Below, piece after piece: positions 1 to 11,594 of a DNA stretch of 64,000 bases (position 1 is the first letter of the stretch; each line of letters starts with the position of its first letter). The translations under genes and the position numbers were made by a program. Origin of the DNA: Hsuehochloa calcarea (lineage: Eukaryota; Streptophyta; Magnoliopsida; Poales; Poaceae); NCBI GenBank assembly GCA_036346395.1, contig CM070598.1, positions 10,151,517-10,215,516 on the forward strand, in the 5' to 3' direction. Under the pieces are notes generated by a model, which saw only the letters and a program-made list of their open reading frames with translations, was not told the origin of the DNA and did not search any database.

Positions 1-3000
1 CAGTGGCATCGCTCCACAATCAACACAACAGTGACCTCGCACCGCAGTTGCACGATAATGACATCGCACCATAATTCCATATATCATTAAGTTAAATTTA
101 ACATTATTGAATATGTGATCATGTGCCCATCATAACTAAGCATGGCTAAGCATCTCTACTATACCCATGTTATTGATACAAATATGTCCAACTAATATTA
201 ACCATTCCTATGGTGTCAAAGGATACACGACGTTCACAATATTCAAGGAGGCATAAGGTCAATTACGTAATTAGCTACTACCGAAAACAATTGATATAAA
301 CTTAGCATGAATATTGATATAAAACAATATAATTTTTACAATAATGGGTAAAACGTGATCAAATGTCTATGACTTGCCTTCGTCGAAGATTAGAGTTACT
401 CCTGTAGACTGGTCCAAGAATGCTTCGGCTACGCTGGATTCTATATGCGTAAAATGTGGCAAATAAATAACAATAAATCCAAATAAAATTCAAAATTATC
501 AAATAGGAACTGAAAGAAAGATTAAGACTTTAGATGAATTTAGGAACTAGAATCGACGGAATCGAAGTTCGTATAAAGGAGAACAAACGCTCAAAAGTTT
601 GTTGGAAATGGAAATTCTAGGAAAAAGAGAAGGAGGAGAGTATTCCAAATAATATTCTTTTTAGGATTAAAGGATTAAATGATTTTGCTTACATTGGCGT
701 CCCACCTGGAAGTGAGACAAAGAGAGAAATAAAGAAGAAACAGAGGAGGAGACAGCGGAGCTCCAGGAACTCGGTTGCGCCGACGGTGTCGGCGAGGGGC
801 AGCTCCAGGTGACGACCAAAATGGGTGGCCAGCGGTCCAGAGAGGACATAGGTGGTGGCAGAGGTGTCTAAGGCGGCCGATGGCGGTAGCGGTCGAGGCA
901 AGACAGGCGGCGCATGGCAGCAGCTTCGGCGGTGGTGGCGAAGATGAGCAAGCATGAGTGTCGCGGCGAGAGAGGAATCTGGGCGGGCGGGTCGGCGGGC
1001 GCGGGGATGGCCGAGGCGGCATGGCGGCGGCGGTAGGTGGCAGGGTTGATGTGCGACAACGGGAATTCCAAAATTGAGGAGGGGGTAGAAAGAAGGTAAC
1101 TGGGAACACGATGTGATGCGATCATTTTTGTGCAAAGCTCACCGGAGAAGCAGATTGACGCGTTGGTGACGTGACCGGACTTGAGGAATAAGACTAATGG
1201 TGTCGCGCGTTCCGGCCAAACGGAGGGGAGTTAGACACTGTGGTTTGAGGCGAATCTAAGAGGGTAGCAAGGGACACACGGTGCTCGCTTTATAGGGCAA
1301 AGGCGGTACTTGAATCGACGGAGAATGCTCGCGGGAAATGGGCGACGGTTTCAATGACGTTGAACGGTGACGGAAAACGGCAAAATTTGATTGTGAGGGT
1401 GTTGATGGCGAGCAATTGAAGGTAGCACAACGTAGGCGATGGTAGTGGGGTCATGGTGCCACCAACAAAAGTGGAATTGATGCATCGTGTGCAACGCACG
1501 GACGAGGGGAAGCGACGGTGCACGGGTGGACACAAAGTACGCTTCGGTCGGCCGGGGCGCAAATCTTGAGGGCAAGGGTGACGCAGTGTGTGTGGCGCGA
1601 CGCCGGGTTAGGCGGCAAGGGCGGGCGGCACTGAGTCCGGAGGTGCTGGTCGGACCGGAGGCGCCTGATCGGAAAGAGCAGAAGCAGAGGAGGTCAGGTG
1701 AAAGAAGGAAGAAAAAGAAAAGAAAAGGAAAGGAAAGGAAGGAAAGGAACGAAGGAAAAAGAAAGAAAAGGGGAAAGCGAAGGAAAATGGGAAAAAGGTG
1801 GGCCAGAGGACAAGAATTAGACTCGGTCTGAAGATGTTTAGTGGAAAAATTCAAATTATGAAATTTGAATTTGGATTTGAAAATGATATTTGAATTACAA
1901 TTACGGATTTGGATTTAAATAATTACAGAAACTCCAAAAGAAATCCAACACTTTTAAAATAATTAATTTAAATTAAATGTGCAACAAAGAAAAGAAATTT
2001 TGGGAAAACAGAAAAGGAATAAATTAAACTGAACTCCAAGAAATAACAAAGAACTTGGAAAACCAAAAAATCTAGAAAATCAAGTAAAAAAGTTTTGAAT
2101 TTATTTGAAGCTTGATTTATTCATATTAAATTGATTTATTTTCTAAAATTTTAAATTAAGCTTTAATTATTTCAAGAAAAATTCAATTGATTCCTTTTAT
2201 TTTAAAATTTTCAAAAAGACAGAAAATTAAGATGTTTCATTTTATGTGGAAAACTCTTTCGAAAAAACCACAGACATACAGAGACAATATCATTATATAA
2301 GGATATATTTACAATGAAACTCTTACTATTTTTTATATACTACATGAATATATTTTTAGTAGTATCTGAATAGCTCAGTATAGAAATAGAATTATGAGTT
2401 GAAGTACGAAACAAAAATCGTAAACTCAATTTGTATCGCTCAAGCTGAACATCACATGTCAATCAGGTTGGCATGGCTACTTGAAGACTGCAATAGTACC
2501 AATGACGATAAGCCTCCAATTCAGTGATGCACATTGGTCTCTGTGCATATCCAAAAAGTACCAAGACGACAACATGTGGAAAGCACGGTCAGAAGATTTG
2601 ACTTTGATAGAGACGGCTGAGGCTACCGCATGATGAACTATTGTTTAACTATGTGCGGATCGTAGGGTTATATGACATGTAATATCACCACGGACATCAC
2701 AAAACAGTCTTGATTCTTGAAGGACATGTCATGGTACTTAAGGAACTTGACCATTAGATAAGCTTGTTTCAACAACTTTTCCTAAAGAAATTATGTGGAT
2801 AACCCACTACAAAGATTTAATGGCCCTCAAGAGCACAAGTGAGCCAATAGCAAGCACCTTTATTTGTGACAAACTGAACTTTGACCAAAAGAATATCTGA
2901 AATTACTCGTACAGCAAATCACTGTCATTGGGCAGTATAGAACTTTCAAGGAACTATCTCCTAAAAAATATAGAATTACAATTCCATCTACTGCATGCTC

Positions 3001-3341
3001 GACAGAACATAAAGTTAAACAAGAACTAATATATTAAAATAAAACCCTGAACCATCTTATGAATCAGATTATGTCTGCCTGCTTTATATCGAGGAGTTGT
3101 CTGTAAAGTTATTTATGTCTCAATAACGAGTAATGCAATAAGAATTCCACGCAACAGGTTCTGCAGTTGCTACAAGAGCCCTTTATTTTTCTCCATGCTA
3201 AGAAGAACAATGGAAACAAGATTTCCCAAATACTATGAAACACTAACATTGCTCCCAAAAGCCAGCTATAACTGAAGACAAACAAAGAAACAATATCAAC
3301 AAACACTGCATCAAAAGTTTAAGTATGGGGATAGGAGAAAC
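1..3341. other. Probable intron/transposon-derived sequence, no gene seen
   Basis: No convincing coding exon is visible on either strand. Positions 700-1850 are GC-rich with overlapping low-complexity frames. Positions 1850-2230 are strongly A+T-rich. This composition resembles the long terminal repeat of a large gypsy-type element in minus orientation, but I could not define ends or a target duplication. If the calmodulin-like exon at 3342-3413 belongs to a live gene, this whole stretch would be part of its first coding intron. I looked for the remaining EF-hand exons here and did not find them. Confidence 0.35.
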
Positions 3342-3413
3342 CGTCGCCGTTCTTGTCGAAGAGCGAGAAGGCCTCCTGGAACGCAACCATCTGCTCGCTC
3401 GTAAGCCCTTCCA
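3342..3413 (-). CDS. Calmodulin-like protein, first coding exon only
   Basis: The exon encodes the start of an EF-hand Ca2+ sensor. It begins MEGLTSEQMVAFQEAFSLFD and runs to K-N-G-D, the first half of EF-hand loop 1. It ends at a GT donor in phase 1 within the next glycine codon, which is the conserved first intron position of calmodulin genes. A pyrimidine-rich tract and an AG acceptor at about 3443-3444 upstream of the ATG suggest a leader intron. The N-terminus resembles rice CML4-type proteins from memory. The protein should have about 150 residues and four EF-hands, but none of the remaining exons is seen down to position 1. Either the intron is over 3.3 kb and the gene continues outside the window, or this is a truncated copy. 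Codons and splice signals here look intact. Confidence 0.7.
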
Positions 3414-3862
3414 TGCCGATTTTGCCGCTGCCACCCTCACAGCTACACCACAAGAAGAATGTCAGGAGGAGACTGAAGAGAGAAGGGGAAGAAAGGCAGG
3501 TGAACAAGCAAGCAAGCAGGTCACAGGAGCAAGAACAAATATAAGAGAGGATGCGAAGGAAGGAAGCATGGTGGAAGTATCCTATCATGGGGAAAAGAGG
3601 GTAAATAAAGATGACCTAACTGTGCTTCGAGACAGAGACGCAGACTGGGCGGTGCACTTTGTGGAAAAATCGGGGGCTCCCATGGTTTCTTTTCCTGCGC
3701 TTCTCCTCAGGACAGCGAACACCATCTCACCAGTGATATATTGGTTTGGTTTTCTCGAATCATAGATTGATTTTTGTGGAGCCTTTTCAGTCTACCTTCT
3801 ATTTATCTGTCTTTTTTGTGGTGCCATTCATAATCCCATCACGAGGTTAGAAGGTAGGGATC

Positions 3863-3870
3863 TATTTATA
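3863..3870 (-). promoter_or_regulatory. TATA box of the calmodulin-like gene
   Basis: On the minus strand the sequence reads TATAAATA, about 450 bases upstream of the calmodulin-like ATG. A transcription start near 3830-3840 would give a leader that is spliced before the coding exon. The match is to the plant TATA consensus only; no start-site data are available. Confidence 0.5.
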
Positions 3871-4491
3871 GACTTCATTTCCAAGTGCTACAAAGGGACC
3901 CACCTATTTTTGGTACACTGTGAGACTCCTGAACTATATCACCAAACATGATCGTACAGACTAGTTTTATGAGTCTAAAATATATTAGTCCCTAGCACAC
4001 ATGTGTGAATCATACACCATGATCAGATTGTTTACGAAATTAATTCCAATCTAATCATGTGGGTCCACAGCCTGCAGAGCCGATCCTGCAAAACAAACCC
4101 AGCTATTCCGCCCTGTGTTGTATCCGGATTAATCATATGCATGCATATTAAATTCCAGTAGACTCGATCTCAATAAATATGTCTATCATATTCCAACACA
4201 GCCGTCCTCATCACTTTGAGTATTAATTCCCCCGACTTAAATTCCGCATCAAATTATTCTCTATCACATACATCAATAATATGAACAATTCCACGTTAAG
4301 TTAAAACGAACAATAACCACAATAAATATTGAAATTCACATAAAAATCTAACAATATTTACAACTCAGAGTCGGAAAAATAAGAAACATATATAATACAA
4401 CTTAAGCCTCAGAAAAAAAGAGAAGCGTATATAAGTATGCAAGTGATGCCACGCAAGGCCTTGTTGGCTTGATGGTGGTAAAAAAGAGGTG
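3871..4491. other. Intergenic, A+T-rich, no gene seen
   Basis: This is upstream sequence of the calmodulin-like gene. It includes a run of A+T-rich DNA with many AATAAT-type words and no coding signal on either strand. It may be degraded transposon sequence. Confidence 0.3.
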
Positions 4492-5895
4492 TAATCATGA
4501 AGATGATTATATCATGTCTATGCTTATAGAATAGATGTTATTATGTTCCTATGATGAATTATAATTTATAAATATTAGCAAATATGTGACTTGTTGGTGA
4601 AATTCTTTATTTGTTGTATGATATCATTTTAAAATATTACTGGTCGGAACACTAGTTAGTTATAGACCAACACATGTATTAATTGATGACTATGTTTCAC
4701 TGGCCATAGATATAGAGGGTATCGAATCAATAGTGTGAGCACATGTTAGAGAACATGATGTTAGATTAATCCACTTTGAGACACTATTGGGATTATTATA
4801 TTTTTATGTGTCATCAGTTGATCTCAAGCAATAATGATGTATAATCTTTAGACCTGATATCAGTATAGTTTCATACATGTGTAACAATACACTTGGGGTT
4901 AACAAACGCTACTCCATTACTGGGTAGTTATAAATGTAGCTTTCGAGTGTACTATCAAACATGCGGAGGAATGTGACTGGTCGGATATGAGATTTTTCCC
5001 TCCTATCATAACAGGAGAGATATCTCCAGGGGCCTTAATGTGCTCGAATAAAGGAAGTACATGATAATGCTACAAGTGGTTGAAGAGTCAACCACACGAA
5101 ATTATCCACCACTAAATCGAGAAAAGATTGAACAAGCCATGTATGACATATATCCCACTTGGAGTTCGATTAGATATCGTGAGGCAAGAAGAGAATACAC
5201 AAGCAGGTTCTTTAGTCCAATCAGATACGAACTGGTCGTACATGATCACAAACTGGTCGACGAACTGATCGTAAGGTGTTATGAACTGGTCGTGGCCATA
5301 TGCAAGAAGTTACGAACCGATCATGAGTGACAAGGTTCTGGCCATATATCATATTGCATATGGTTAAATGCGATATGATATTTATGTGTATTCGAAGTCG
5401 CTATGTCGTGATAGGAACCACTACCGACTTATGGACCGGAAAGTAGTTTTCGGGTTACGATCGATTACGCATGAACATATAAGGTCACACACTTAATGAA
5501 AACTATTTCGAATTGAATCCATTATTGGCTCTTTATAAGGGAAGCATGGACCTTTTGGAAGTGACACCACCCACTGAAACAATAGCCCCCCCCCCCCCCC
5601 AAGATCCTACTGCGCGCACTAGTGCTAGGACACTGGTGCATGGTGTTCCACCTTTGGACATATGGATACCGTAGAGCCGCTGCTACGTTTATCGGGGACA
5701 ACCCACGACATACGTTAGGAACACGAGAGGTTGCTGGAGGAGACGATCGGTGACTAAGGACGTTGGACGGTTAAGTACTTCCACTATATCGACGCGCGAT
5801 GTTGGACCAACTTTTCTTCCACTACACTACGTATCTAGTGGTTACGACTTATGATTTCTTAGTCGCATGGCTATAAAAAGTTTTAATTGTGCGTT
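4492..5895 (+). mobile_element. Degraded copia-type LTR remnant
   Basis: This stretch is homologous, with many indels, to the solo LTR at 26603-27583/35408-35919. Shared blocks in the same order include the ATCATGAAGATG start region, GTTTCAC-GGTCAT-GATATGGAG, GTTAGAGAACATGATGTTAGA, CGCTACT-ACTGGGTAGTTATAA and the run of GGTCGTA motifs. The first bases of the intact LTR are missing. A 16-17 base run of C lies near 5587. No target duplication or internal domain was found, so this is an old remnant. The small frame at 5061-5330 is inside the LTR and is not a gene. Confidence 0.6.
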
Positions 5896-6872
5896 AGTAC
5901 AAACTACCCAGTTTGCTACAACGATACCTTGTGACGATCCCCGAGATTATTCCGGCGATGCACCTGCATTATCCCAAGGGTTTCAAGTGCACGGTAAGTT
6001 TCCCACGATGATAAACAAAAGGGAACAGTTTGTTTGGTTACTGGTTATATAATAATTGACTTAGAGACAGAATTGACATAACCTTGTATTAGGTAGCTCG
6101 GGCTTCGGAATCTGACCGGCCTGCAGTAATTAAAAGAACCAAAATAAACCGACTTCTTCCTCATACGTAACCTGGATCCAGTCAGCTTCCATTGTATAAT
6201 ATGGATTTCCGGATGTACCAAGGATCTTGACTATCGAGAAAGCCACTGGAAAACTGCTGAAACACATGGTGAAATGGAAATAGTTGTACGTCATTGGTTA
6301 CTGCGTCTGCTTGTGATCAGTTACTCACACAAAGAACTATATTGCAACAGACCGACATCATCAACATTCAACAGCCGTAGACCTGCAACAACATCAACAG
6401 TTTACTAACCGGCAGTAGAACTGCAAAACACCATGTAACATTGTCCCCAACACTTGAGACATACTTCGCCCCTGACTGAAGATCCGCATTTCGAACAGGA
6501 TAGAAGAGCAATCCGATAACAAAGTTGACAGCTCTGAACTTGAAGCCCTCCACAGAGCAGAACTCAGGCGAAATCCGAACAAAAGCAGCCAACTTAAGAA
6601 CAAAAGCTGATGCGGACAACTGGAATAGCACACGCAATGAAACAAACAAAAACAGCCAACTTATGTTTGCATCAAGGTCTAGCACCCCAAAGTTCAAAAA
6701 AAAACAACCACAAATACAATGTTTGAATAACTGAAGCAGTGCCAGGAAAGCATTACACGGATGTATTACTTAAATCTGGAGGCTTAACTAAAACCTACAC
6801 GATGACCAGGGCTTATCCCACACAGGAGTGCGAAAAAGTCCGGTTTAAACTAAGATACTCCTTTCCTAATCT
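5896..6872. other. Intergenic and probable H2A.Z 3' UTR
   Basis: No gene is visible. The right-hand part, next to the H2A.Z stop codon at 6873, should contain the 3' untranslated region and polyadenylation site of that minus-strand gene. I cannot place the exact end. Confidence 0.35.
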
Positions 6873-7169
6873 TCACTCTTTGGAAGACTTGTTGATCAGG
6901 GACTTGTGGATGTGCGGGATCACACCTCCACCAGCAATGGTACCCTTGATGAGGGTATCAAGCTCTTCATCTCCACGGATGGCCAGCTGAAGGTGACGAG
7001 GGGTGATACGCTTGACCTTCAGATCCTTGCTAGCGTTCCCAGCCAGTTCCAGAACCTCAGCTGTCAAGTACTCCAGAATAGCAGCAGAGTAGACCGCTGC
7101 AGTAGCACCAACACGGCCGTTTGCCTGAGTCCTTTGCTTCAACTGGCGATGGATACGGCCAACAGGGAA
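6873..7169 (-). CDS. Histone H2A.Z, exon 2
   Basis: Second and last coding exon of an H2A.Z variant histone. It contributes 98 residues from FPVGRIHRQLK to the C-terminus ending KSSKE. It holds most of the histone fold and the H2A.Z-type C-terminal region, including GDEELDTLIKGTIAGGG and the docking segment VIPHIHKS. The acceptor AG lies at 7170-7171. The reading frame is clean to a TGA at 6873-6875. H2A.Z replaces H2A in nucleosomes next to transcription starts and is deposited by the SWR1 complex; this role is known for the family. The sequence is nearly identical to what I recall of rice H2A.Z, so the gene is very likely functional. Together with exon 1 it encodes 137 aa. Confidence 0.95.
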   Translation of the reverse strand, partial: FPVGRIHRQLKQRTQANGRVGATAAVYSAAILEYLTAEVLELAGNASKDLKVKRITPRHLQLAIRGDEELDTLIKGTIAGGGVIPHIHKSLINKSSKE

Positions 7170-8767
7170 CTGAAAATATAGCATAACAAAAATTAGTACA
7201 GGCAGCACACCACACAATTCAATATAATAAACTCTGCACAAAGACAACATAGCAAGAACAGCATCAATCATTTGTATTTGCAACCCTTAATTAAAACATG
7301 TCAACACCCAAAGTTAAGTGCCTTAACAACACCCAAAGTTAAGTGCCTTAAGATCACACAAACTTATAAGAATCTAGCACATTCTCTGAATAATAGCACC
7401 TAATCCTTGATGCTGCAGATTTCATAAATTTGAAAGGGGAATACAGATAAATCAGGGACAAATTGACTCATTCACAAGTTTGAGGCTGTGTGAAAAACAT
7501 GTGACACCAGAAAGCATGTACAAAGAAGTCAGTCTCAGACCAATCATCAAACTTAACTTATGCAGCACAGGTTAACAAAGTATGGCACAGTCTAACAAAC
7601 AGATTCTGCTGCATGTTTGGACTCTGAAGTGGATTGTGAGAATGATTGGACAACAGAATACACATACACATGACGGATCAATCAGACAATCACCAAACCA
7701 AGACAAAGTAGAACATTTTGCATTCTGGAGGAAGTTTGTGCAAAAAAGGAAGAAAAAAAAAATTGTGTACGCATCAGGAACATGATTTTTTTGGGGGGCA
7801 AAATCCCACCCCAATGTGAACGTCAGCCTCCGCCACCTGTGGTGATGATAGCCGAGAATCACCACCCTCCGCTTTACATTATCTACCTGGACCCTGGTAA
7901 ACAGCGGCACCCCAGCTGCCTCAACAGTCCACCCCATGGATAGAAATACCGGCCGGTAACCGGTGGTGGCCGGGATTTGAAATCCCGGCCGGTTTTTCCG
8001 GAGTTTACAAATTCAAATTTCGAATTTCGAATTTCGATTGAATTTTAAGCAAAATTTAACGAAATTCAACCGGGAAAAACCGGTTACCGGCCGGTAACCA
8101 GTACCGGCCGCCGGCCGGTAATTGGGCCGGTACCGGTTTTTTAAACCCTGGTCCACCCACCACTGCGACCTCAGCTTGTACACAACCATTGCCATCTTTC
8201 TCAATCCCCTACATCAACACCCACCACTTAGACCACACAACGAATTGTATCATCCAAAATCTCAAAAACCCAAATGTATATCACACTCTTCTCCCTTGTT
8301 CTCTACCACGAAATATGAAACCTCTGATGACCAACAGCAAAACCTCCCAAAACACACAATTGCTCAAAGAGCTCATGCCCCAATTCGAACAAACCAAATC
8401 ATGTAAACACTAGTCCACATAACACAACTAGACAGGCCAAATGGTTCCCCCGATCTACTAAAATCTCTGCAGAATATCGTAAATTCTCAAATCTCCAAAA
8501 CCACACCTAACTAGCGCGCACAATGTTGGCAAAGCCACCGCTCATCCAAGCCACAGACGAATCTAACGAATGTGGCCCTTGCACTATGCGATACGAGCAC
8601 CTCGCTACCGCTACCGATACGAAACCTAAAGCGCGCGAACCACACAAGCACTAAAATCTCGCACCCAGAACGCGCACGCGTACACAGACTTCGAATCCAG
8701 ACCAAATCTAACCCGCGCGCCAAGCAAGCGGAACAGAAAAAAAAAAACAGAGTAAGAGCAAGCTAAC
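7170..8767 (-). other. H2A.Z intron
   Basis: The intron is bounded by a GT donor (8767-8766) and an AG acceptor (7171-7170) on the minus strand. It is 1.6 kb long and contains a perfect 25-bp tandem duplication at 7302-7351 and an ACCGGCCGGT-rich repeat at about 7937-8163. No coding sequence is seen inside it. Confidence 0.9.
7937..8163. repeat. ACCGGCCGGT-rich inverted repeat element
   Basis: The segment has ACCGGCCGGTAACCGG-type palindromes at both ends. Between them is an A+T-rich core containing repeats of AATTTCGAATTTCG. The left edge, GGATAGAAATACCGGCC, and the inverted right edge, AGGGTTTAAAAAACCGGTACC, are similar but not identical. A second, diverged copy is at about 63770-63985. 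This looks like a short nonautonomous transposable element inserted in the H2A.Z intron. No clean target duplication is visible. Confidence 0.6.
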
Positions 8768-8884
8768 CTGAAGGCCGGCGCGGGAGGAGCGGGAGACCGG
8801 AGCCTTCTTCCCCTTGTCCTTCTCCGCCGACTTGGCCGCCGTCGTCTTCGCCGCGAGCAAGCCCTTGCCTCCCTTCCCGGCCAT
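8768..8884 (-). CDS. Histone H2A.Z, exon 1
   Basis: First coding exon, 39 codons, starting with ATG at 8884-8882. It begins MAGKGGKGLLAAKTTAAKSA, then has the lysine-rich N-terminal tail and the SRSSRAGLQ motif that opens the histone fold. The donor GT follows the CAG codon directly at 8767-8766, so the intron is phase 0 and joins to FPVGRIH in exon 2. This exon boundary matches plant H2A.Z genes as I remember them. The surrounding DNA is GC-rich, typical of the 5' ends of grass genes. Confidence 0.95.
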
Positions 8885-9190
8885 CTCCTCCGCTCCGCTC
8901 GAACGCGACAGACGAAAACCCTGCACAAGTGACGAAATCCGACGACGTGGGCACCGAATCAGAGCAGATCGGGGCGCGAATCGGGCGGATCTCGCGGCCA
9001 ATTCGAGAAATCGCCGAGGGAATTGGAGGAATTGGGGGTTCGGATAAGATGGGCTGGGAAACCCTTACCTTCCGCGAGTTTTTGGCTTCCCTCCTCCTCA
9101 CGCGACACGAACGAAAGCGAGATTTTATTTTCCCGCTTCCGCGGAGGTCTTGATGGGGGATCTTAATATCTTATACCAAAAGTAAACATT
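8885..9190 (-). promoter_or_regulatory. H2A.Z 5' UTR and core promoter region
   Basis: GC-rich sequence upstream of the H2A.Z start codon. It contains an E2F-type site (9129-9136) and a weak TATA-like TATAAGATATT on the minus strand near 9165-9175. Transposon-like sequence starts just beyond, at about 9190, so the retained promoter may be only about 300 bp. Confidence 0.5.
9129..9136 (+). promoter_or_regulatory. E2F/DP-type site TTTCCCGC
   Basis: A perfect match to the canonical E2F site TTTCCCGC, about 245 bp upstream of the H2A.Z ATG. E2F sites are common in promoters of S-phase genes, including histone genes. The match is seen; cell-cycle control is inferred. Confidence 0.5.
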
Positions 9191-9559
9191 TACAATATGG
9201 CCCTTGCACTATGCGAGTGTTATTACGGTTGTTGGTGTTGAACAAAGACGGCAACGGATTAACGGAAAGTACCCTCAAAGTTGTTGAGTAATCGTTGCTG
9301 GAGATTCCAGTTCGAATTGGTACCTTATATACAATGATCAGAATCGTAAAAATGAATGAAGAACACAAGAACACAACATTAGATTGAACACAGAGATATG
9401 AGAGGACTTCAGGCTTCGCTTTATTACTTCGGAATAATCAGGGTTACAATGAGAGGGGGAGACCCTTTATTTATAGACTACGGGATGAGGAGTTCAACTA
9501 GGCCAGAACTCATACCACATTCTGCCAGAACTCATACAAAATGGGATCGTCGTATAAAT
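9190..9559. mobile_element. LTR-like fragment
   Basis: This sequence resembles the end of a copia LTR in minus orientation, with GGGTTACAATGAGAGGGGGAG followed by CCTTTATTTATAGACTA (a TATA-like box read backwards). It directly abuts the copia reverse-transcriptase remnant on its right. Ends are not defined. Confidence 0.35.
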
Positions 9560-10262
9560 ACATAGGGATAATTCTCATTGTTCGTATAGCCTTTCTTGCA
9601 TAGAAAGTCGCTTCGAGCGATCATACCACATTCTGCCTGATTGCTTCAGTTCATACAATGACTTTCTGAGTTGCACACTGTATAGATTTCTATTTGCTCT
9701 ATCTTGGTTCGAGACAGGGATACATTCAGGTATCTTCGTATAAATGTCCGAATCCAAATTTTCATAAAGGTATGCAGTTACCACATCCATCAATTTCACT
9801 TCTAACTTCAAAGTTCACTGCCATTGAGATAAATATCTAAAGGTAATTCCGCCTATGACCGGGGAATAGGTTTCTTCATAACAATCTCCTGGACGTTGAG
9901 TGAAACCTTGTGCAACGAGCCTTGCTTCTTTCATTTCTCTTTCGAACAAATATCTACTTATGCCCTACAGGGTGCACATGGGGAGGTGTGCGGTTTACAG
10001 GCCCAAAAACCTCTCTTTTATTCAGATAGAACAATTTAGTTTCTATTGCCTTCTTCCAATCTTCTCAATCTGATCTTTTCTTACATTCAGCGAGCGATGC
10101 AGGCTTTGGATCAAGATTGATGGTTGTGGCAATTTTCTTTGCAAATTAAATATCGACATTGGCTGTTGGCTTATTCATAGATTCTCCCGTGGTCACATAA
10201 TTTATAGCTATTTCTTCATAGGGCGATACTTCTACTTGCTCATTCTTTGCTTTCAATTGCGG
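9560..10262 (-). pseudogene. Ty1/copia reverse transcriptase fragment
   Basis: The minus-strand frames, with several shifts and stops, give the core of a copia reverse transcriptase. In order these are WEDWKKAIET, a PVGYKWIFVRKRNE-like block, QRPGDCYEETYSPV-like, LMDVVTAYLY, then SLYELKQSGRMWY. The longest clean frame is 9575-9811. In an active element these lie between integrase and RNase H. Nothing else of the element's coding region is retained, so this is a dead fragment. Confidence 0.8.
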
Positions 10263-11594
10263 ACCAAGTCCTTTAATTTTTCAACTCAGATGTGTGCGCA
10301 CACATCCATCTTGATGTCCCCTTCATGGGGATGTTCAATTCTAGTATGTCTTTTCTGAAGGTTCCATATGGTGCGTGTCTCAACCGCTCCCTTCCGATCT
10401 GGGGTACTTTGGTGATCGGCTGTGTCAAGTCTTTCTTATCCTTTTTCACCAGGTGTCCCCGGTTATGTCCAGGAAGTTGGGCAACCCAATAGACTTGTGT
10501 TGGAAAAAGTGAGTCGCAAGTGAGGCTCGGAGGATAGACAGCCATGTGTTGGTGTTGGTCTATTGCTTCACTGTGAGACTAGTAAGGACAAAAACCTTGT
10601 GCCTAAGTAACAGACACAGAAAACCGCTCAACCACAGGTGTGGTCATTGCTCCCTAGCCTAGTACACTGCTCTTCCAATTGAATATCTACATCATCTAGA
10701 GTGGGACAGGAGTGGGCCTGTAGGGACATTCGCTGGTCTTTATAACGGTATGGTCTCATCAGCATTGGGGTAAAAGATCCATAACACCGGCCGGTGGAGT
10801 CTCCCGAGAGCTGTATGAAGTACGGACCTACCGGGTAGAGACTAGAAAGGTTGAGCAGTGAAAAAGCTTTGTTATCTCAGCTCAGTCGCACGCTAACATG
10901 TTGCGTGTCTATGATCTGACAGTACGAGCATGAGGTATCTTGTGGGTAAAGCTGAGCAACTCTGCAGAGTATATCAAATGGTATTCGAATACGCCATACT
11001 TCCGGTTAATGAAGCTGTGTTCATGGGTGATTCCAATACATGAGGCATAAGTAGAGTTTTTGAGATGTGAATCTGGTTTGTGCGTTTGTTGAGAAACCCC
11101 TGTTGTTATTATTTATTATTGTTTTACTGTTTTAAAGTTAAACTGCTTTAAACTGCAAAATGCATCCACAGATGCCTGTTAAGGTAAACCCTAACCATCC
11201 ATTGAACTTCTTGCATGTAATTATTTGGCTGTTCCATGTGGCTTGTTGAGTACGGTAGTAGTACCTATTCTTGTAAAATCTGCAACCCCTCCACAGAAGA
11301 AGATTGGGAAAGTGTTGAGAACCCCAATGAGCAGGATTTTGGTGGGCCCCCGGAAGGCAGTGATTACTGTTTTTAGGTCTCGATCGTGCTCAAGCGTGCC
11401 TGTGGTGTGTTTTTCTTTTGTCTTGTATTATATTAGCTTTGGGCTTGGAAGCCCGTGTCTGCGTCAAAACTGGTTGTTAAACCTTACTCTTATGTAATAA
11501 AAGCTTGATTTTGTGTAATCGAAAGCTTGCTTGAGACACTGTTTACTTCGCAACTGCACATCCTGGACGGTTGTGAAGAGTTTTAACAGCCCTG
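10263..11594. mobile_element. LTR-like sequence of unknown family
   Basis: No gene is recognised. Parts such as the CCGGTGGAGTCTCCCGAGAG stretch, the AAGCTGTGTTCATGGGTGATTCC stretch in reverse-like context and a late AATAAAAGC polyadenylation-like word near 11495 look like the middle and 3' part of a large plant LTR. Boundaries and target duplication were not found. The frames at 10273-10545 and 11225-11497 have no recognisable domain. Confidence 0.3.

Noticed and set aside
675..1135. Overlapping long minus-strand frames in GC-rich DNA
   Set aside because: Three frames are open at once, are proline/arginine-rich and have no domain; this is the effect of high GC, probably in an LTR.
5061..5330. 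Open frame of 89 codons on the plus strand
   Set aside because: It lies entirely within the copia LTR remnant and the homologous LTR at 26603 does not keep the frame.
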